Assembly (NCBI GenBank): GCA_016795005.1
Contig: JAEUIV010000162.1
Location: forward strand, 1 to 46,228
Origin: Phycisphaerae bacterium
GTDB lineage: Bacteria > Planctomycetota > Phycisphaerae > Phycisphaerales > UBA1924
Reading direction: 5' to 3'
DNA length: 46,228 nt
The stretch's first letter is position 1; every line of letters starts with the position of its first letter. A model generated the notes under the pieces. It saw only the letters and a list, made by a program, of their open reading frames with translations, searched no databases and had not been told where the DNA came from. Both the position numbers and the translations under genes were made by a program. Shown in pieces: positions 1 through 9,172 of this stretch.

Positions 1-52
1 AAGAAAGGCTCTTCCGGGGCAACCAGTGTCACCCGCTGAACCGACGCAATCA
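1..52 (-). CDS. possible start of a minus-strand gene cut by the window edge
   Basis: Reading the minus strand from an ATG at 52, the frame stays open to the left edge and gives 17 residues beginning MIASVQRVTLV. It starts 12 bp after the stop of the HEAT-repeat gene, which would suit an operon. The opening VQRVT is reminiscent of D-aminoacyl-tRNA deacylase N-termini, but the following residues do not match that family, so I assign no function. No clear Shine-Dalgarno precedes it. It could equally be chance, because only 52 bases are visible. Confidence 0.3.
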
Positions 53-64
53 TCACGGGCGCGC

Positions 65-1240
65 TCACGAGCGGACTCCCCCGGCGGTCAGGCCCGCCAA
101 TCCCTCGTGGCGCCTCGTTTCACCGCCTCGACGAGCGAGCCGACGAACCGACTCGTGCGGAGACCCGCCGAGCGTCTCAAGAAACCCCCGCAGGCTCCGC
201 CGACGCGCCGCGCTGGCCGCCGAAGCCAGCGCCGCGACCGCCGTGCCGGCCACCGGCTCCACCGAGTCAGCCGAGAATTCTTGCAGGATGAGATCGGATT
301 CCGGGGTCGGACGCATCCGCGCCAGCGCCCGCACGGCATCAAGCCGGACCAGAGGCGAAGAGTCCGCCACCAATCCCCCGAGGAACGAAAGCACACGCTC
401 CCGCTTCGCAGACGCGAAGCCAAGCCAGCGGATCAGCCCCCGCCGAGCCTCGACCGACAGCGCCGTCACCGCCGCGCGATCTCCCAACAGGCGGTCGAGG
501 CCCGCGATGCGCCTTGCCTCGACCGCGCGCGACCGTGCAAGCAGGAGGTGCGATGTGCGCAAGGCGCCTTCATCCCCCGCCGCGAGCGCCGCTTCCAGCG
601 CTCCGCGAGCGATGGGAGCGAGCGCGGGCAACGCCAGCCACGCCACCAGCCGCGCTGAAGCGAGCGTATCGGCCCGCCTCCGGGCCAGAGAACGCAACGA
701 CAAATGGACCGCCTGCGTCGGGTCTGAAAGTAGTTCGCGCACGGCGGGGCCTGGCGCGTGCGCCATTGCGACCAGCGCTTCCAGCACCGCCTGGTTTCGG
801 TGAGCCGGATACTCCCTCGCCCCCGCGGCGATCACCCGGTCGAGCGCCCCGATGAGTTCAGGAGAATCCGCAACCGCCCGCATCACGCCGGACGACCCGT
901 CGCGCTCGACCACGATGTCCGCCGCAATCTGGTACGCGAGTGACGCTCGGTCAGCCTCCGCCGACGCCGCTTCGGTGAGCAGCCAACCCGCCAACCACAG
1001 CCGGGCGGAGTCAACCACCACCACCCGGCAGTCCGCGTCCAACCGCCTCCATTCGCGCAGGATCGCCTCGATCGAAAGCCAGCCGTTCGCCTGTCCGCGT
1101 TCAGCGCAATCGAGCAGTTCCGCCACAATCCCACGAACCTCGTCGGCGCCGGCGTGGACCAATGCCCCCCGGAGCGCACAAATCCGTACTTCACCCTTAC
1201 TTAGTCGCAGGACTCGGGCTTTGGCGTCGAAGGTCCGCAT
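65..1240 (-). CDS. HEAT-repeat-like helical protein
   Basis: A 391-residue protein of unknown function, almost entirely alanine-, leucine- and arginine-rich helices. The C-terminal half (about residues 280-375) has the regular two-helix rhythm of HEAT/armadillo repeats, for example the segment SPLVRLDAVRALARM, where the conserved Asp and Arg sit between helices. Such repeats are protein-binding scaffolds; partner and role are unknown. There is no signal peptide or membrane segment, so it is probably cytoplasmic. The start ATG at 1240 is preceded by a weak purine run (GAAGAA). It is divergent from the DUF2617-like gene across a 251-bp spacer, and a further minus-strand gene may follow at 52. 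Confidence 0.7.
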   Translation of the reverse strand: MRTFDAKARVLRLSKGEVRICALRGALVHAGADEVRGIVAELLDCAERGQANGWLSIEAILREWRRLDADCRVVVVDSARLWLAGWLLTEAASAEADRASLAYQIAADIVVERDGSSGVMRAVADSPELIGALDRVIAAGAREYPAHRNQAVLEALVAMAHAPGPAVRELLSDPTQAVHLSLRSLARRRADTLASARLVAWLALPALAPIARGALEAALAAGDEGALRTSHLLLARSRAVEARRIAGLDRLLGDRAAVTALSVEARRGLIRWLGFASAKRERVLSFLGGLVADSSPLVRLDAVRALARMRPTPESDLILQEFSADSVEPVAGTAVAALASAASAARRRSLRGFLETLGGSPHESVRRLARRGGETRRHEGLAGLTAGGVRS

Positions 1241-1491
1241 AATTCTTCACGTGAAAAAGCCTTCGGTCAGCACCGCCTCCGAAGTTGAACGTAAGAACTG
1301 GGCTGCCCGACTATTACGGCAAATTTGAGCCTATTCGACGCCTTTTCAGTGCCGAAACGCAGCCCGCGGGCGGGCAAAGTTTGGGCAAAACTCTTGCTAA
1401 TAGGCTGCAGAGGGCTACACTCAGAGCCGCGAGGGGCAGAAAATACCAAACGGATTTCTAACGCATTCGCCAACGAATCTGAGGACGATCG
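1241..1491. other. divergent intergenic spacer
   Basis: This 251-bp spacer separates the HEAT-repeat gene from the DUF2617-like gene and is visibly more AT-rich than the flanking genes. It contains a recognisable sigma-70-type promoter for the rightward gene (listed separately). I see no RNA gene or extended inverted repeat in it. Confidence 0.5.
1394..1421 (+). promoter_or_regulatory. sigma-70-like promoter of the DUF2617-like gene
   Basis: A -35 element TTGCTA (1394-1399) and a -10 element TACACT (1416-1421) are separated by 16 bp. They lie about 70 bp upstream of the ATG at 1492, which also has a GAGGA Shine-Dalgarno, so this gene would have a normal leader. Confidence 0.5.
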
Positions 1492-2037
1492 ATGAACCCT
1501 CCCACCAAATCTTCCAGCCTTCAAGCCTACCGCATGATTTTGTACCGCCGCGCCCTCCACCCGGAACTCTTCCGGGTGAAGTCCCGCCGGACGCTCGATC
1601 ACGCGGCCTACCAGTTCGAAGCCTGGCTCATGCCCGGCAGCCACCTGCTCCGTTTCGAATACGACGGCGGGTGCGCGACGGAGTTGATCACCGATCAGGA
1701 AGAGGGGATCCCGGACCGCGGCGTCGTGGCGGCGATCCCGTGCGCGGGCGAGCGCGACCACGAGCAGCAGTTCAACGAGAAAATCCGGCTGGTTTCGACG
1801 GTTCAGACCGAATCACTCCCGGAGAGCCTGTACGCCGCGACGTACAAGGAACTGGTCGCTTTCGGGAAAGAGAATGATGCGCTGATTCACACCTGGCAGG
1901 ATGAGGACGGCGGCAAGTGCGCTTCGATCCTCGATCTCCAGCGATATCGTCAGGAAGTTCACGCCCAGTCGTACCACCTGATGGCGCAGGGCGGGCTGGT
2001 CCTGCGGACACAGACGATTTTCGAGCACAAGGAATAG
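1492..2037 (+). CDS. DUF2617-like conserved protein
   Basis: A soluble 181-residue protein without signal peptide. The opening pattern YRRALHPELFRV, a central strand-rich region and the ending LVLRTQTIF resemble the DUF2617 family as I remember it from planctomycetes and actinobacteria. The function of that family is not known. The start at 1492 has GAGGA about 7 nt upstream. It is followed by a strong intrinsic terminator and then ileS, so it is probably monocistronic. The family call is from memory of the pattern and would need a profile search. Confidence 0.65.
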   Translation: MNPPTKSSSLQAYRMILYRRALHPELFRVKSRRTLDHAAYQFEAWLMPGSHLLRFEYDGGCATELITDQEEGIPDRGVVAAIPCAGERDHEQQFNEKIRLVSTVQTESLPESLYAATYKELVAFGKENDALIHTWQDEDGGKCASILDLQRYRQEVHAQSYHLMAQGGLVLRTQTIFEHKE

Positions 2038-2067
2038 TTCCCCGGCTTCCTTTGCCCAGTTTCTCTC

Positions 2068-2100
2068 AGCGGCCCCGGAAGTCCCGGGGCCGCTTTCGTT
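2068..2100 (+). terminator. Rho-independent terminator after the DUF2617-like gene
   Basis: An 11-bp perfect GC-rich stem (AGCGGCCCCGG, 2068-2078, with its complement at 2084-2094) closes a 5-nt loop AAGTC and is followed by TTCGTT. It sits 31 bp after the stop codon and before ileS. It is the only clear intrinsic terminator I see in the window. Confidence 0.8.
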
Positions 2101-2146
2101 CCCGATACGATCGCGGCGTTCAACACGGTGAAAAAAGAGACCGACC

Positions 2147-5100
2147 ATGACCACCGAAGCCAGTGAAAAGCAATCGAAATACAAGGGCACCCTGAACCTG
2201 CCCAGGACGTCCTTTGCGATGAAGGCGAACCTGGTGCAGAACGAGCCTTCGAGCCTGAAGCGGTGGGAGGCGGCGGGGCTGTATGAACGGGTCCAGGCGC
2301 AGCGATCGGCGAACGCGGTGGCCGGCGGAGCGACGTTCGTCTTTCACGATGGTCCGCCCTACGCGAACGGGCTGCTGCACCTGGGGCATCTCCTGAACAA
2401 GAGTTTGAAGGACATGGTGGTGCGGATCGCTTTGATGGAGGGCAAGGTGTGTCCCTACATTCCGGGGTGGGATTGTCACGGGCTTCCGATCGAGCACAAG
2501 GTGATGCAGGACCTGGCGGAGAAGGGCAAGCTCGCGAAGATCGCGGGGCTTGAAGCGGACGCCCGGCGGATGGCGGTGCGGCGCGAGTGCCGCGCGCACG
2601 CGGAGAAGTGGATCAAGGTCCAGATGGAGCAGATGAAGCGCCTGCTGACGCTGGCGGACTACGTTCATCCATACCTGACGATGGACCCGGCGTATGAAGG
2701 CTCGACGCTGGAAGTCTTCGCGGATCTGATCGACGCGGGTCTCGTGTACCGGCAGTTGAAGAGCGTTCACTGGTCGCCGGCGAACGAGACGGCGCTCGCG
2801 GATGCGGAACTGGAGTACTACGACCGCGAGGACCCCTCGATCTACGTCGATTTCGAGGCGGAGGATCAGGACGCGGTCTACGACGCGTTCGACCTTCCCA
2901 GCCGCGGTGAAGCGAACGAGGCCGAGGAAGAATCCGAGGTCGATGGACATGGGGGCCGTCCGAACCAGCGTCCCTGCTTCATGATCTGGACGACGACTCC
3001 CTGGACGCTGCCGGCGAACGTGGCGATCGCGGTGCATAAGGACGCGGAGTACGCGCTGGTGCGCATCGACGGCAACGTGACGGTGATCGCGAAGGAACTG
3101 GTGGAGAAGGTGGCGAAGGCGGGGAAGGCCGAGGATGTCCGCGTGCTGGCGGTGACGAAGGGGTCGCGGCTGGTCGGGCTGCGATACCGGCACCCGCTGT
3201 ACGCGGAAGTGGCGGGGGGGATGCCGGATTTTTCGGCGCTGCCGAAGGAAGCGACGCGGCACGCGGATGGATCGTGGAAGAACGTCTACACCATCGTCGC
3301 GGCGGAGTATGTGACCCTCGACGACGGCACGGGTCTGGTTCACACCGCGCCGGGGCACGGAGCCGACGACTACCGCACGGGCCTTGCCGAGAGGCTGCCG
3401 ATCTATTGCCCCGTGCGCGAGGACGGGACGTACGACACCAGCGTTCCGGCGTGGCTGCACGGGAAGAGCATCTGGGACGCGAACAAGGAAGTGGTGGCGG
3501 CGCTCGAGACGAGCGGGCACATGTTCTTTCATCACATGTTCACGCACTCCTATCCGCACGACTGGCGGGGAAAGTCGCCGGTGATCTTCCGTGCGACGGA
3601 GCAGTGGTTCATCGGCGTGGACACGGCGCGAAAGGCCGACGGCGTGACGCTGCGGGAGGCCGCGCTGCGGGGAACGGAGAGCGGTGTTGGCTTTGTTCCC
3701 GAGTGGGGGCGGAACCGGATGCGCGGGATGCTCGAATCGCGGCCCGACTGGTGCATCAGCCGGCAGCGCGCGTGGGGCTTGCCGATCCCGGCGTTCTACG
3801 CGAAGGACGGGCGTGTCCTGATGACGGCGGCGAGTGTGCGAGCGGTGGCGAAACTGGTGCGCGAGAAGGGTTCTGACGCGTGGTTCATGGGGTCGCCGAC
3901 GGAGATTCTGAAGTACTACGACTACGCGGCGGACGCCCAGGCGCCGAAGGGTCTTGATCTCCGGTCGCTCACGAAGGGGATGGACATCTTTGACGTGTGG
4001 TTCGAATCCGGGTGCTCGTGGAACTCCGTGATCCGCGAGCGATTCGGCAAGGACCACCACCCCGCCGACCTGTACCTCGAAGGCTCGGACCAGCACCGAG
4101 GCTGGTTCCAGGTTTCGCTGCTCACATCGCTCGGAGCGACGGGGGCGCCGCCGTACAAGACGTTGCTGACGCACGGGTTCATCGTGGACAAGGACGGCAA
4201 GAAGATGTCCAAGAGCCTCGGCAACACGCTGGAGGTTGATGCGCTGTTGAAGGAGTTCGGCGCGGACGTCTGCCGCTGGTGGGTGGCGACGCTGGCGTAT
4301 GACGGGGACATCAAGGCCGACCTGGAGTTCTTCAAGACGGCGGGCGAGCAGTACCGGAAGGTTCGGAACACCCTTCGGTTCCTGCTGAGCAACCTCGACG
4401 ACTTCGAGGCGCCGTCGGGCGGCGCGGAGTGCGGCCGCGGTCGCGCGTGCGTGTCGAAGGCCGAGTTCAAGGCGACCGATCTTGATGCGTGGGCGCTGGC
4501 GGAGTTTGATGCGCTCTCGCGCGAGGTGAGGGGGGCGTACGCGGAGTACGACTTCCGGCGGGCGACGACGCGGCTCTTTGATTTCTGCAACGAGTCGCTG
4601 AGCGCGGTGTACCTCGACGCGGTGAAGGACCGTCTTTACTGCGAAGCGCCGGGCGGGATCCGGCGGCGGAAGACCCAGACGGTGCTGTTTGACATCGCGG
4701 ACGGCCTCTGCCGGTTGCTGGCGCCGATCGTTCCCCACACGGCGGACGAGGCGTGGCGCGCGCTCCACAAGATTGATGGGAAGGACGGCGAGCGGTCGGT
4801 GCATCTCATGACCTTCGCGAAAGAGAGCGGCATCGCGCGTGACGCGGCGTGGGACGCGGTGATGAAGGCGCGGGGGCTGGGTCTCGCGGCGCTGGAGCGC
4901 GCGCGGCAGTCTTCGGATCTTGATAATCCTCTTGATACAGCGGTGATCCTGCCCGACCCGGAGCGGTCGCTCGGACGATTCGACCCGACCGACCTGGCGG
5001 ACCTGCTCGGCGTGAGCCTTGTGCGGCTGGACTCGCTGGGCGGCGCGGGCGAAGCGAAGGTGCAGGACCTTCGGAATGAGCCGAGGTGCGAGCGGTCATG

Positions 5101-5179
5101 GAAGCGCGACGGGACGGTGAAGTCCCGGAGCGACGGCGGGATGCTGTGCGATCGGTGCGCGAACGCGGTGGGGGTGTAG
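2147..5179 (+). CDS. ileS: isoleucyl-tRNA synthetase
   Basis: A 1010-residue class I aminoacyl-tRNA synthetase that charges tRNA-Ile with isoleucine in the cytoplasm. The HIGH signature appears as HLGH (residues 78-81), after DGPPYANG. The CP1 editing-domain signature TTPWTLPAN is near residue 283, DWCISRQRAWG marks the catalytic core, and KMSKS is at residues 686-690. An acidic insertion of about 25 residues lies just before the TTPWT motif. The C-terminus ends in a zinc-knuckle-like segment, but it has Cys-x-x-Ser rather than Cys-x-x-Cys in the first half, followed by an intact CDRC. The 3' end lies 7 bp from the convergent plsC. No T-box leader is visible upstream. Confidence 0.98.
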   Translation: MTTEASEKQSKYKGTLNLPRTSFAMKANLVQNEPSSLKRWEAAGLYERVQAQRSANAVAGGATFVFHDGPPYANGLLHLGHLLNKSLKDMVVRIALMEGKVCPYIPGWDCHGLPIEHKVMQDLAEKGKLAKIAGLEADARRMAVRRECRAHAEKWIKVQMEQMKRLLTLADYVHPYLTMDPAYEGSTLEVFADLIDAGLVYRQLKSVHWSPANETALADAELEYYDREDPSIYVDFEAEDQDAVYDAFDLPSRGEANEAEEESEVDGHGGRPNQRPCFMIWTTTPWTLPANVAIAVHKDAEYALVRIDGNVTVIAKELVEKVAKAGKAEDVRVLAVTKGSRLVGLRYRHPLYAEVAGGMPDFSALPKEATRHADGSWKNVYTIVAAEYVTLDDGTGLVHTAPGHGADDYRTGLAERLPIYCPVREDGTYDTSVPAWLHGKSIWDANKEVVAALETSGHMFFHHMFTHSYPHDWRGKSPVIFRATEQWFIGVDTARKADGVTLREAALRGTESGVGFVPEWGRNRMRGMLESRPDWCISRQRAWGLPIPAFYAKDGRVLMTAASVRAVAKLVREKGSDAWFMGSPTEILKYYDYAADAQAPKGLDLRSLTKGMDIFDVWFESGCSWNSVIRERFGKDHHPADLYLEGSDQHRGWFQVSLLTSLGATGAPPYKTLLTHGFIVDKDGKKMSKSLGNTLEVDALLKEFGADVCRWWVATLAYDGDIKADLEFFKTAGEQYRKVRNTLRFLLSNLDDFEAPSGGAECGRGRACVSKAEFKATDLDAWALAEFDALSREVRGAYAEYDFRRATTRLFDFCNESLSAVYLDAVKDRLYCEAPGGIRRRKTQTVLFDIADGLCRLLAPIVPHTADEAWRALHKIDGKDGERSVHLMTFAKESGIARDAAWDAVMKARGLGLAALERARQSSDLDNPLDTAVILPDPERSLGRFDPTDLADLLGVSLVRLDSLGGAGEAKVQDLRNEPRCERSWKRDGTVKSRSDGGMLCDRCANAVGV

Positions 5180-5186
5180 CGCGGAT

Positions 5187-5921
5187 TCATGACCCGCCGG
5201 GCGCGTCCATTTCGACGGGCGCGCGGACCGGCGGGGGCAGGCGGTTTCGGCTGGTCGTGGCGCGGAGTTTGGACCGGAGTTCGGCCCGCATCGATTCGAT
5301 TTCACTCCTGAGCCGGGCGAGACCTGCTTCCGGGCCGTGTTGGAGGAGTTCTTCGTGCGGGATCGGGCGGCCGACCATGACGGCGATGCGCTGTCCGACG
5401 AGCCTGGGAAGCGTTCGTGTTCTGGGGAATGCCTGGTAGGCGCCTTCGATGGCGACGGGGACGACGGGGCACCGTGCGCGTTTGAGGAGAAGGGCGACGC
5501 CGCGCTTGAACTCGTGGATTTCGCCGTCGGGTGTTCGAGACCCTTCGGGGAAGATGAGAACGGGGACTCCGGTTTCGAGGCGTGCGAGGACTTCGCGTAT
5601 GGCGCCGAGGTCGCCCGAATCTTCCTTGATCGGGAGGGCGTTGACGGCGGAGATGAGCCAGGCGAACGCGCGGTTGGTGAACAGGCCGGCGCGCGCGATG
5701 AAGTGCGTCGGGCGCGAGGTGTTGCACATCCCGATCGCCGGGGGATCAAAGTGCGACTGATGATTGGCGGCGATAAGCACCGGCCCGTGTCGCGGGATGC
5801 GGTCGGTGTTGAAACGGCGGAGTCGATAAAAGAAGGTGAGGATGACGAGGCAGACGGTCCAACAGGTCCAGTAGAACAATCGCTGCGCGAGCGAACTGGT
5901 TCGTGCGGGCGCGTTGTCCAT
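5187..5921 (-). CDS. plsC: 1-acyl-sn-glycerol-3-phosphate acyltransferase (PlsC family)
   Basis: A 244-residue acyltransferase expected to acylate lysophosphatidic acid to phosphatidic acid at the inner membrane, in phospholipid synthesis. The catalytic HX4D motif is NHQSHFD (His54, Asp59), and the phosphate-binding motif FPEGSRT is at about residues 124-130. A hydrophobic helix at residues 14-33 should anchor it to the membrane. The C-terminal 30 residues are proline-rich and outside the family core. No Shine-Dalgarno precedes the ATG. Instead TATCCT lies 7 nt upstream, suggesting a leaderless message. Confidence 0.93.
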   Translation of the reverse strand: MDNAPARTSSLAQRLFYWTCWTVCLVILTFFYRLRRFNTDRIPRHGPVLIAANHQSHFDPPAIGMCNTSRPTHFIARAGLFTNRAFAWLISAVNALPIKEDSGDLGAIREVLARLETGVPVLIFPEGSRTPDGEIHEFKRGVALLLKRARCPVVPVAIEGAYQAFPRTRTLPRLVGQRIAVMVGRPIPHEELLQHGPEAGLARLRSEIESMRAELRSKLRATTSRNRLPPPVRAPVEMDAPGGS

Positions 5922-5928
5922 GCCGGGC

Positions 5929-5934
5929 AGGATA
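5929..5934 (-). promoter_or_regulatory. -10 element for leaderless plsC
   Basis: On the minus strand TATCCT is followed by 7 nt (GCCCGGC) and the plsC ATG. It fits the TANNNT-N6/7-start pattern repeated across the window. Confidence 0.5.
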
Positions 5935-5982
5935 GCGGGAGGGGGCGCGGATGGGTGGGCGGCGCGCGATCGGCGTGATGTG

Positions 5983-8900
5983 TCAGACGACGACGCCCGG
6001 AGGCGGCGTGAAGGCGAGGAAGACGTTGAAGTCGCCGATCGGCATGGGGGTGGTGGACGAGCCGGTGAGGCGGAGGGTTGTGCCGTCGATTCGTGCCTCG
6101 ACGAGGTTGATGGTTCCCGCGGCGACGCCGTAGACGCGGCCGAAGTTGTCGGCCGGGGCGTTCTTGATGCGCACGGTGTTCAGGTCAAGCGCGACGATGA
6201 ACGAGTTGACGAACGAGTGCTGTCCCCCGGGAAGTCCTCGGAGGGTGACTTCCTCGATTCGTGCTCCGTTCCGGAACCCCGTGTTGGACGATGGGAGTCC
6301 GACGAGGCTTGCCGGCGCTCCGATGTAGATTCCGGATTCGATCATCGCGGCGGCGAAGATGTGCCCGACGCGACCGCCGGCGCGGATGTCGGTGTTGATG
6401 ATGCGTCCGCCGATGCGGAAGGTCTCGAAGCCGCGTGCCTGGAGCGTTGGAGCGAGTGTGAAGTTGACGGTCGAGGAGGAGAGGTCTCCGGCGATGGTGA
6501 TGAAGGTTGCGTTGCGGACGTTGATGGAGCCGGTGAAGTCTCCCTTGACGTCGAGTTTGAAGAAGGATGTCGGGCGGATTTCGCCGTGGAAGTCGCCGGG
6601 GGTTCCGGTGCGGGCGTCGCCTCGTGCGGTGATGGTGTCGTAGGCTCCGCCCTGGAGCGAGACACCCTCGAAACGTGTCGCGGAGACGGAGGTGATGGCG
6701 CGCTGGACGTTGATGGTGGAGTTCAGGACTTCGCCGGCGTCGATGGAGCGGAGGTCCCCGCTGTTGACGCGGATGGTTGATCGATCGATGCCGTTACGGA
6801 AGGCGAACTTTCCGGCGCTGCCCGTGACGGTGATGGTGGCGTCGCGGAGGGCGCCGTTGACGTTGAGGGCGTCGATGACGGGGGTGCTGCCGCCGCCGTT
6901 GAAGGCGAAGGTGCCGATGAAATCTCCGTCAACTCCGGCGCGTCGATCGCCCGTGATGTTGATGCTGGGGGCGAATGCGGCGACGAGCGATCCGCCCTGC
7001 CATTCGACGGCGGTGAGGCGTGCGATTCGGCCGGTGAAGGTGACGGCGGAGTTGTTGACGCGGCCGAGGGCGATGGCGCCCGCGTTGGTGGCGCTGGCGA
7101 TGGACCAGTTGGTGAGGTCGCCCCTGACGGTGATGGAGCCGATCTGTCCCTGGATGGTCCACGCGGAGCCGAAGACCGAGCCGTTGATTCGGACGGTGCC
7201 GAGGGTCCGCTGCGGGGAGAGGTTTCGGTTCAGGTTGAGGCCTGCTTCGAAGTCTCCGTCGATGCGGAGATTGTCGAGGGATGGCGCGGAGATCCGTTCG
7301 GCTCGTCCGCCGGTGTCGAGCCATTCGGCGGCGCGGATCGAGCGGATGCCGACGCCGACGCGGATTTCCGAATCGACGACGGATCGGAAGGTGAACGCGG
7401 GGACCGTGGTTGAGGTGAGCGATGCGGAGCTGAAGTCCGCGTTCATGGCGGTGCCGTTGATGGTGACGATCCCGAAGCCGCCCGGCGCGACGACGTCTCC
7501 CGTGAGGGTTCCGTCGATGCGGAAGGTCTTGAGGAGGCCGGACTGGAGGTAGATGGCGACCGGGTCGTTGAAGAGTCCGTCGTCGTCGATGTCGTCGTCG
7601 AGCGAGAGTCCGGGGACGACGAATCCGTTGAGGTCGTAGCCGGTGATGGCGGCGTTGAACCGGATGGACGAGACGGGGGCGCTGGAGATGACGAAGGCGA
7701 TGTTGCCTCCCTGGTTCCGGCGTGCGTCGGTGATGGTCCCCACGCTTGTTGCGTTGGTGATGGCGATGCCGATGCGCGTGGACGGGAGTCCGTCGCGGAG
7801 GGTGATGCTGGTGATGGCGCCGTTCTTTCCGAACTTGACCTGGACGGCCTGCGAGAGGTCGCCGAGGCCCGCCTGATCGAGGTCGAAGACCTGCACGCGA
7901 GGCCCGCTGGAGCCGTCGTCAGCGCCGAAGGTGACCGATCCCGTGGGGTCGAGTTGTTGGGCCGGCTGGCCGGAGATATCGACCATGAGCGCGATGCGCA
8001 TGTACCGGATGAGGTCGGTGGTGAGGATGGTGAACGACCCGGGCCGGCTGAGGACGGCGGTGCGGTCGATGACCGGGAGTTCGTTGAAGGCCCCGTTGAC
8101 GGTCGAGGCGTTGACGATCTGGAACGCGGCGAGGGCGTCCATGACGGCGAGGCCGGCGGACCCTCGGATCTCGCCGAAGACGGTGAATCCGCCGTTCTGG
8201 TTGTCGAGGTTGGAGGCGTTGTTCCCGAGGTTGAAGAAGAACTCGTTGGTGGCGGAGTTCGGGTTTCCGCCGAGCTTGGCCATGGCGATGGTGCCGCGGA
8301 TGTTGGAGATTCCCGGCTCGTTCATGACGGGCGGGTCTTGGGTGATCCTGGGGTAGTTGTTGGTTCCCTGGGCGGAGAAGCCGCCTCCCTGGATGACGAA
8401 CCCCGGCACGGAGCGGTGGATGAAGGTGAGGTCCCAGACGCCGCGGTTGGCATAGTTGAGGAAGTTCTGGACCGTCAGGGGGGTGCGGTCCATGAACATC
8501 GTGACGTCGATGATGCCGGAGGTCGTGGTGAAGCGGACGATGGTTTCCGATGGTCGGCGTGTGTAGAAGATGAGGTCCCCGCCCTGGACGCCGTCGCCGC
8601 TGACGGTGTTCGCGGCGGTGAACTCACCGTCGAGGGATCGTCCGTCCTGATCCTTGATGATCGAGGCGTTCAGCCTGACGCGGTAGCGGACGTCGGCGGC
8701 GATGTTCGCGCTGACGCGGATCTGCCTGCTCGATGCGACGTACTCGACGGTGCGGGCGACGGTGGTGTCGTCGCTTGTTCCGAAAATCTGGTCCGGTCCG
8801 GCGGTGGTGACTTCGACGGAGTTGGTGTTGACTGTGGAGGCGTTGAGGTTGGCGTTGGCGGTGAGGACGATGAGGCCGCGGTTGTCGGCCTCGATGAGGC

Positions 8901-9033
8901 TGATGGAGGGCAGGTCTCCGGCGAGGAGGAGGCGTGGTTCGAGAGGTTCAAAGACCGGCGTGAGCGGGCGCGAGGCGGCTCGGCTCTTTCCGGGAGTTCG
9001 ATGAAACAGGTTCAGAATCCGCTGCCACCGCAT
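5983..9033 (-). CDS. secreted LEPR-XLL cyclophilin with beta-repeat C-terminus
   Basis: A 1016-residue exported protein. From the ATG at 9033, residues 31-37 are LEPRLLL, the planctomycete LEPR-XLL signature, directly before the mature chain. An Ig-like beta domain (about 40-120) follows, then a cyclophilin-type peptidyl-prolyl isomerase domain (about 164-316) with HRSVPGFVIQGGGF, which keeps the catalytic Arg and Gln, and NEFFFNLG. The remaining roughly 650 residues are Gly/Asn/Thr-rich repeated strands (units such as GSVFGSAWTIQGQ), like a beta-helix surface domain. I prefer 9033 to an upstream GTG at 9075 because GGAGGAG (9042-9048) is well spaced for it. Likely role: folding or adhesion at the cell surface; the substrate is unknown. 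Confidence 0.88.
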   Translation of the reverse strand: MRWQRILNLFHRTPGKSRAASRPLTPVFEPLEPRLLLAGDLPSISLIEADNRGLIVLTANANLNASTVNTNSVEVTTAGPDQIFGTSDDTTVARTVEYVASSRQIRVSANIAADVRYRVRLNASIIKDQDGRSLDGEFTAANTVSGDGVQGGDLIFYTRRPSETIVRFTTTSGIIDVTMFMDRTPLTVQNFLNYANRGVWDLTFIHRSVPGFVIQGGGFSAQGTNNYPRITQDPPVMNEPGISNIRGTIAMAKLGGNPNSATNEFFFNLGNNASNLDNQNGGFTVFGEIRGSAGLAVMDALAAFQIVNASTVNGAFNELPVIDRTAVLSRPGSFTILTTDLIRYMRIALMVDISGQPAQQLDPTGSVTFGADDGSSGPRVQVFDLDQAGLGDLSQAVQVKFGKNGAITSITLRDGLPSTRIGIAITNATSVGTITDARRNQGGNIAFVISSAPVSSIRFNAAITGYDLNGFVVPGLSLDDDIDDDGLFNDPVAIYLQSGLLKTFRIDGTLTGDVVAPGGFGIVTINGTAMNADFSSASLTSTTVPAFTFRSVVDSEIRVGVGIRSIRAAEWLDTGGRAERISAPSLDNLRIDGDFEAGLNLNRNLSPQRTLGTVRINGSVFGSAWTIQGQIGSITVRGDLTNWSIASATNAGAIALGRVNNSAVTFTGRIARLTAVEWQGGSLVAAFAPSINITGDRRAGVDGDFIGTFAFNGGGSTPVIDALNVNGALRDATITVTGSAGKFAFRNGIDRSTIRVNSGDLRSIDAGEVLNSTINVQRAITSVSATRFEGVSLQGGAYDTITARGDARTGTPGDFHGEIRPTSFFKLDVKGDFTGSINVRNATFITIAGDLSSSTVNFTLAPTLQARGFETFRIGGRIINTDIRAGGRVGHIFAAAMIESGIYIGAPASLVGLPSSNTGFRNGARIEEVTLRGLPGGQHSFVNSFIVALDLNTVRIKNAPADNFGRVYGVAAGTINLVEARIDGTTLRLTGSSTTPMPIGDFNVFLAFTPPPGVVV

Positions 9034-9172
9034 GCGCGCCACTCCTCCGATGAACGAGACGCCGACTGACCCCACCCCTTACGCACGAGGTCGGCGGCGG
9101 GTCGCATGATAGTGATCGGTTCGGGGAGGGGTCGGGATGGAAGAAGAATCGGTCAATCCCGAGGAGTTTGCG

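Noticed and set aside
2101-2146. T-box leader before ileS
   Set aside because: The spacer after the terminator is only about 50 bp and lacks a T-box sequence or specifier hairpin.
2120-4804. 894-residue open frame antisense to ileS
   Set aside because: It lies wholly opposite the certain ileS gene, is rich in Arg, His and Pro, and has no recognisable motif. It is a by-product of GC-rich third positions.
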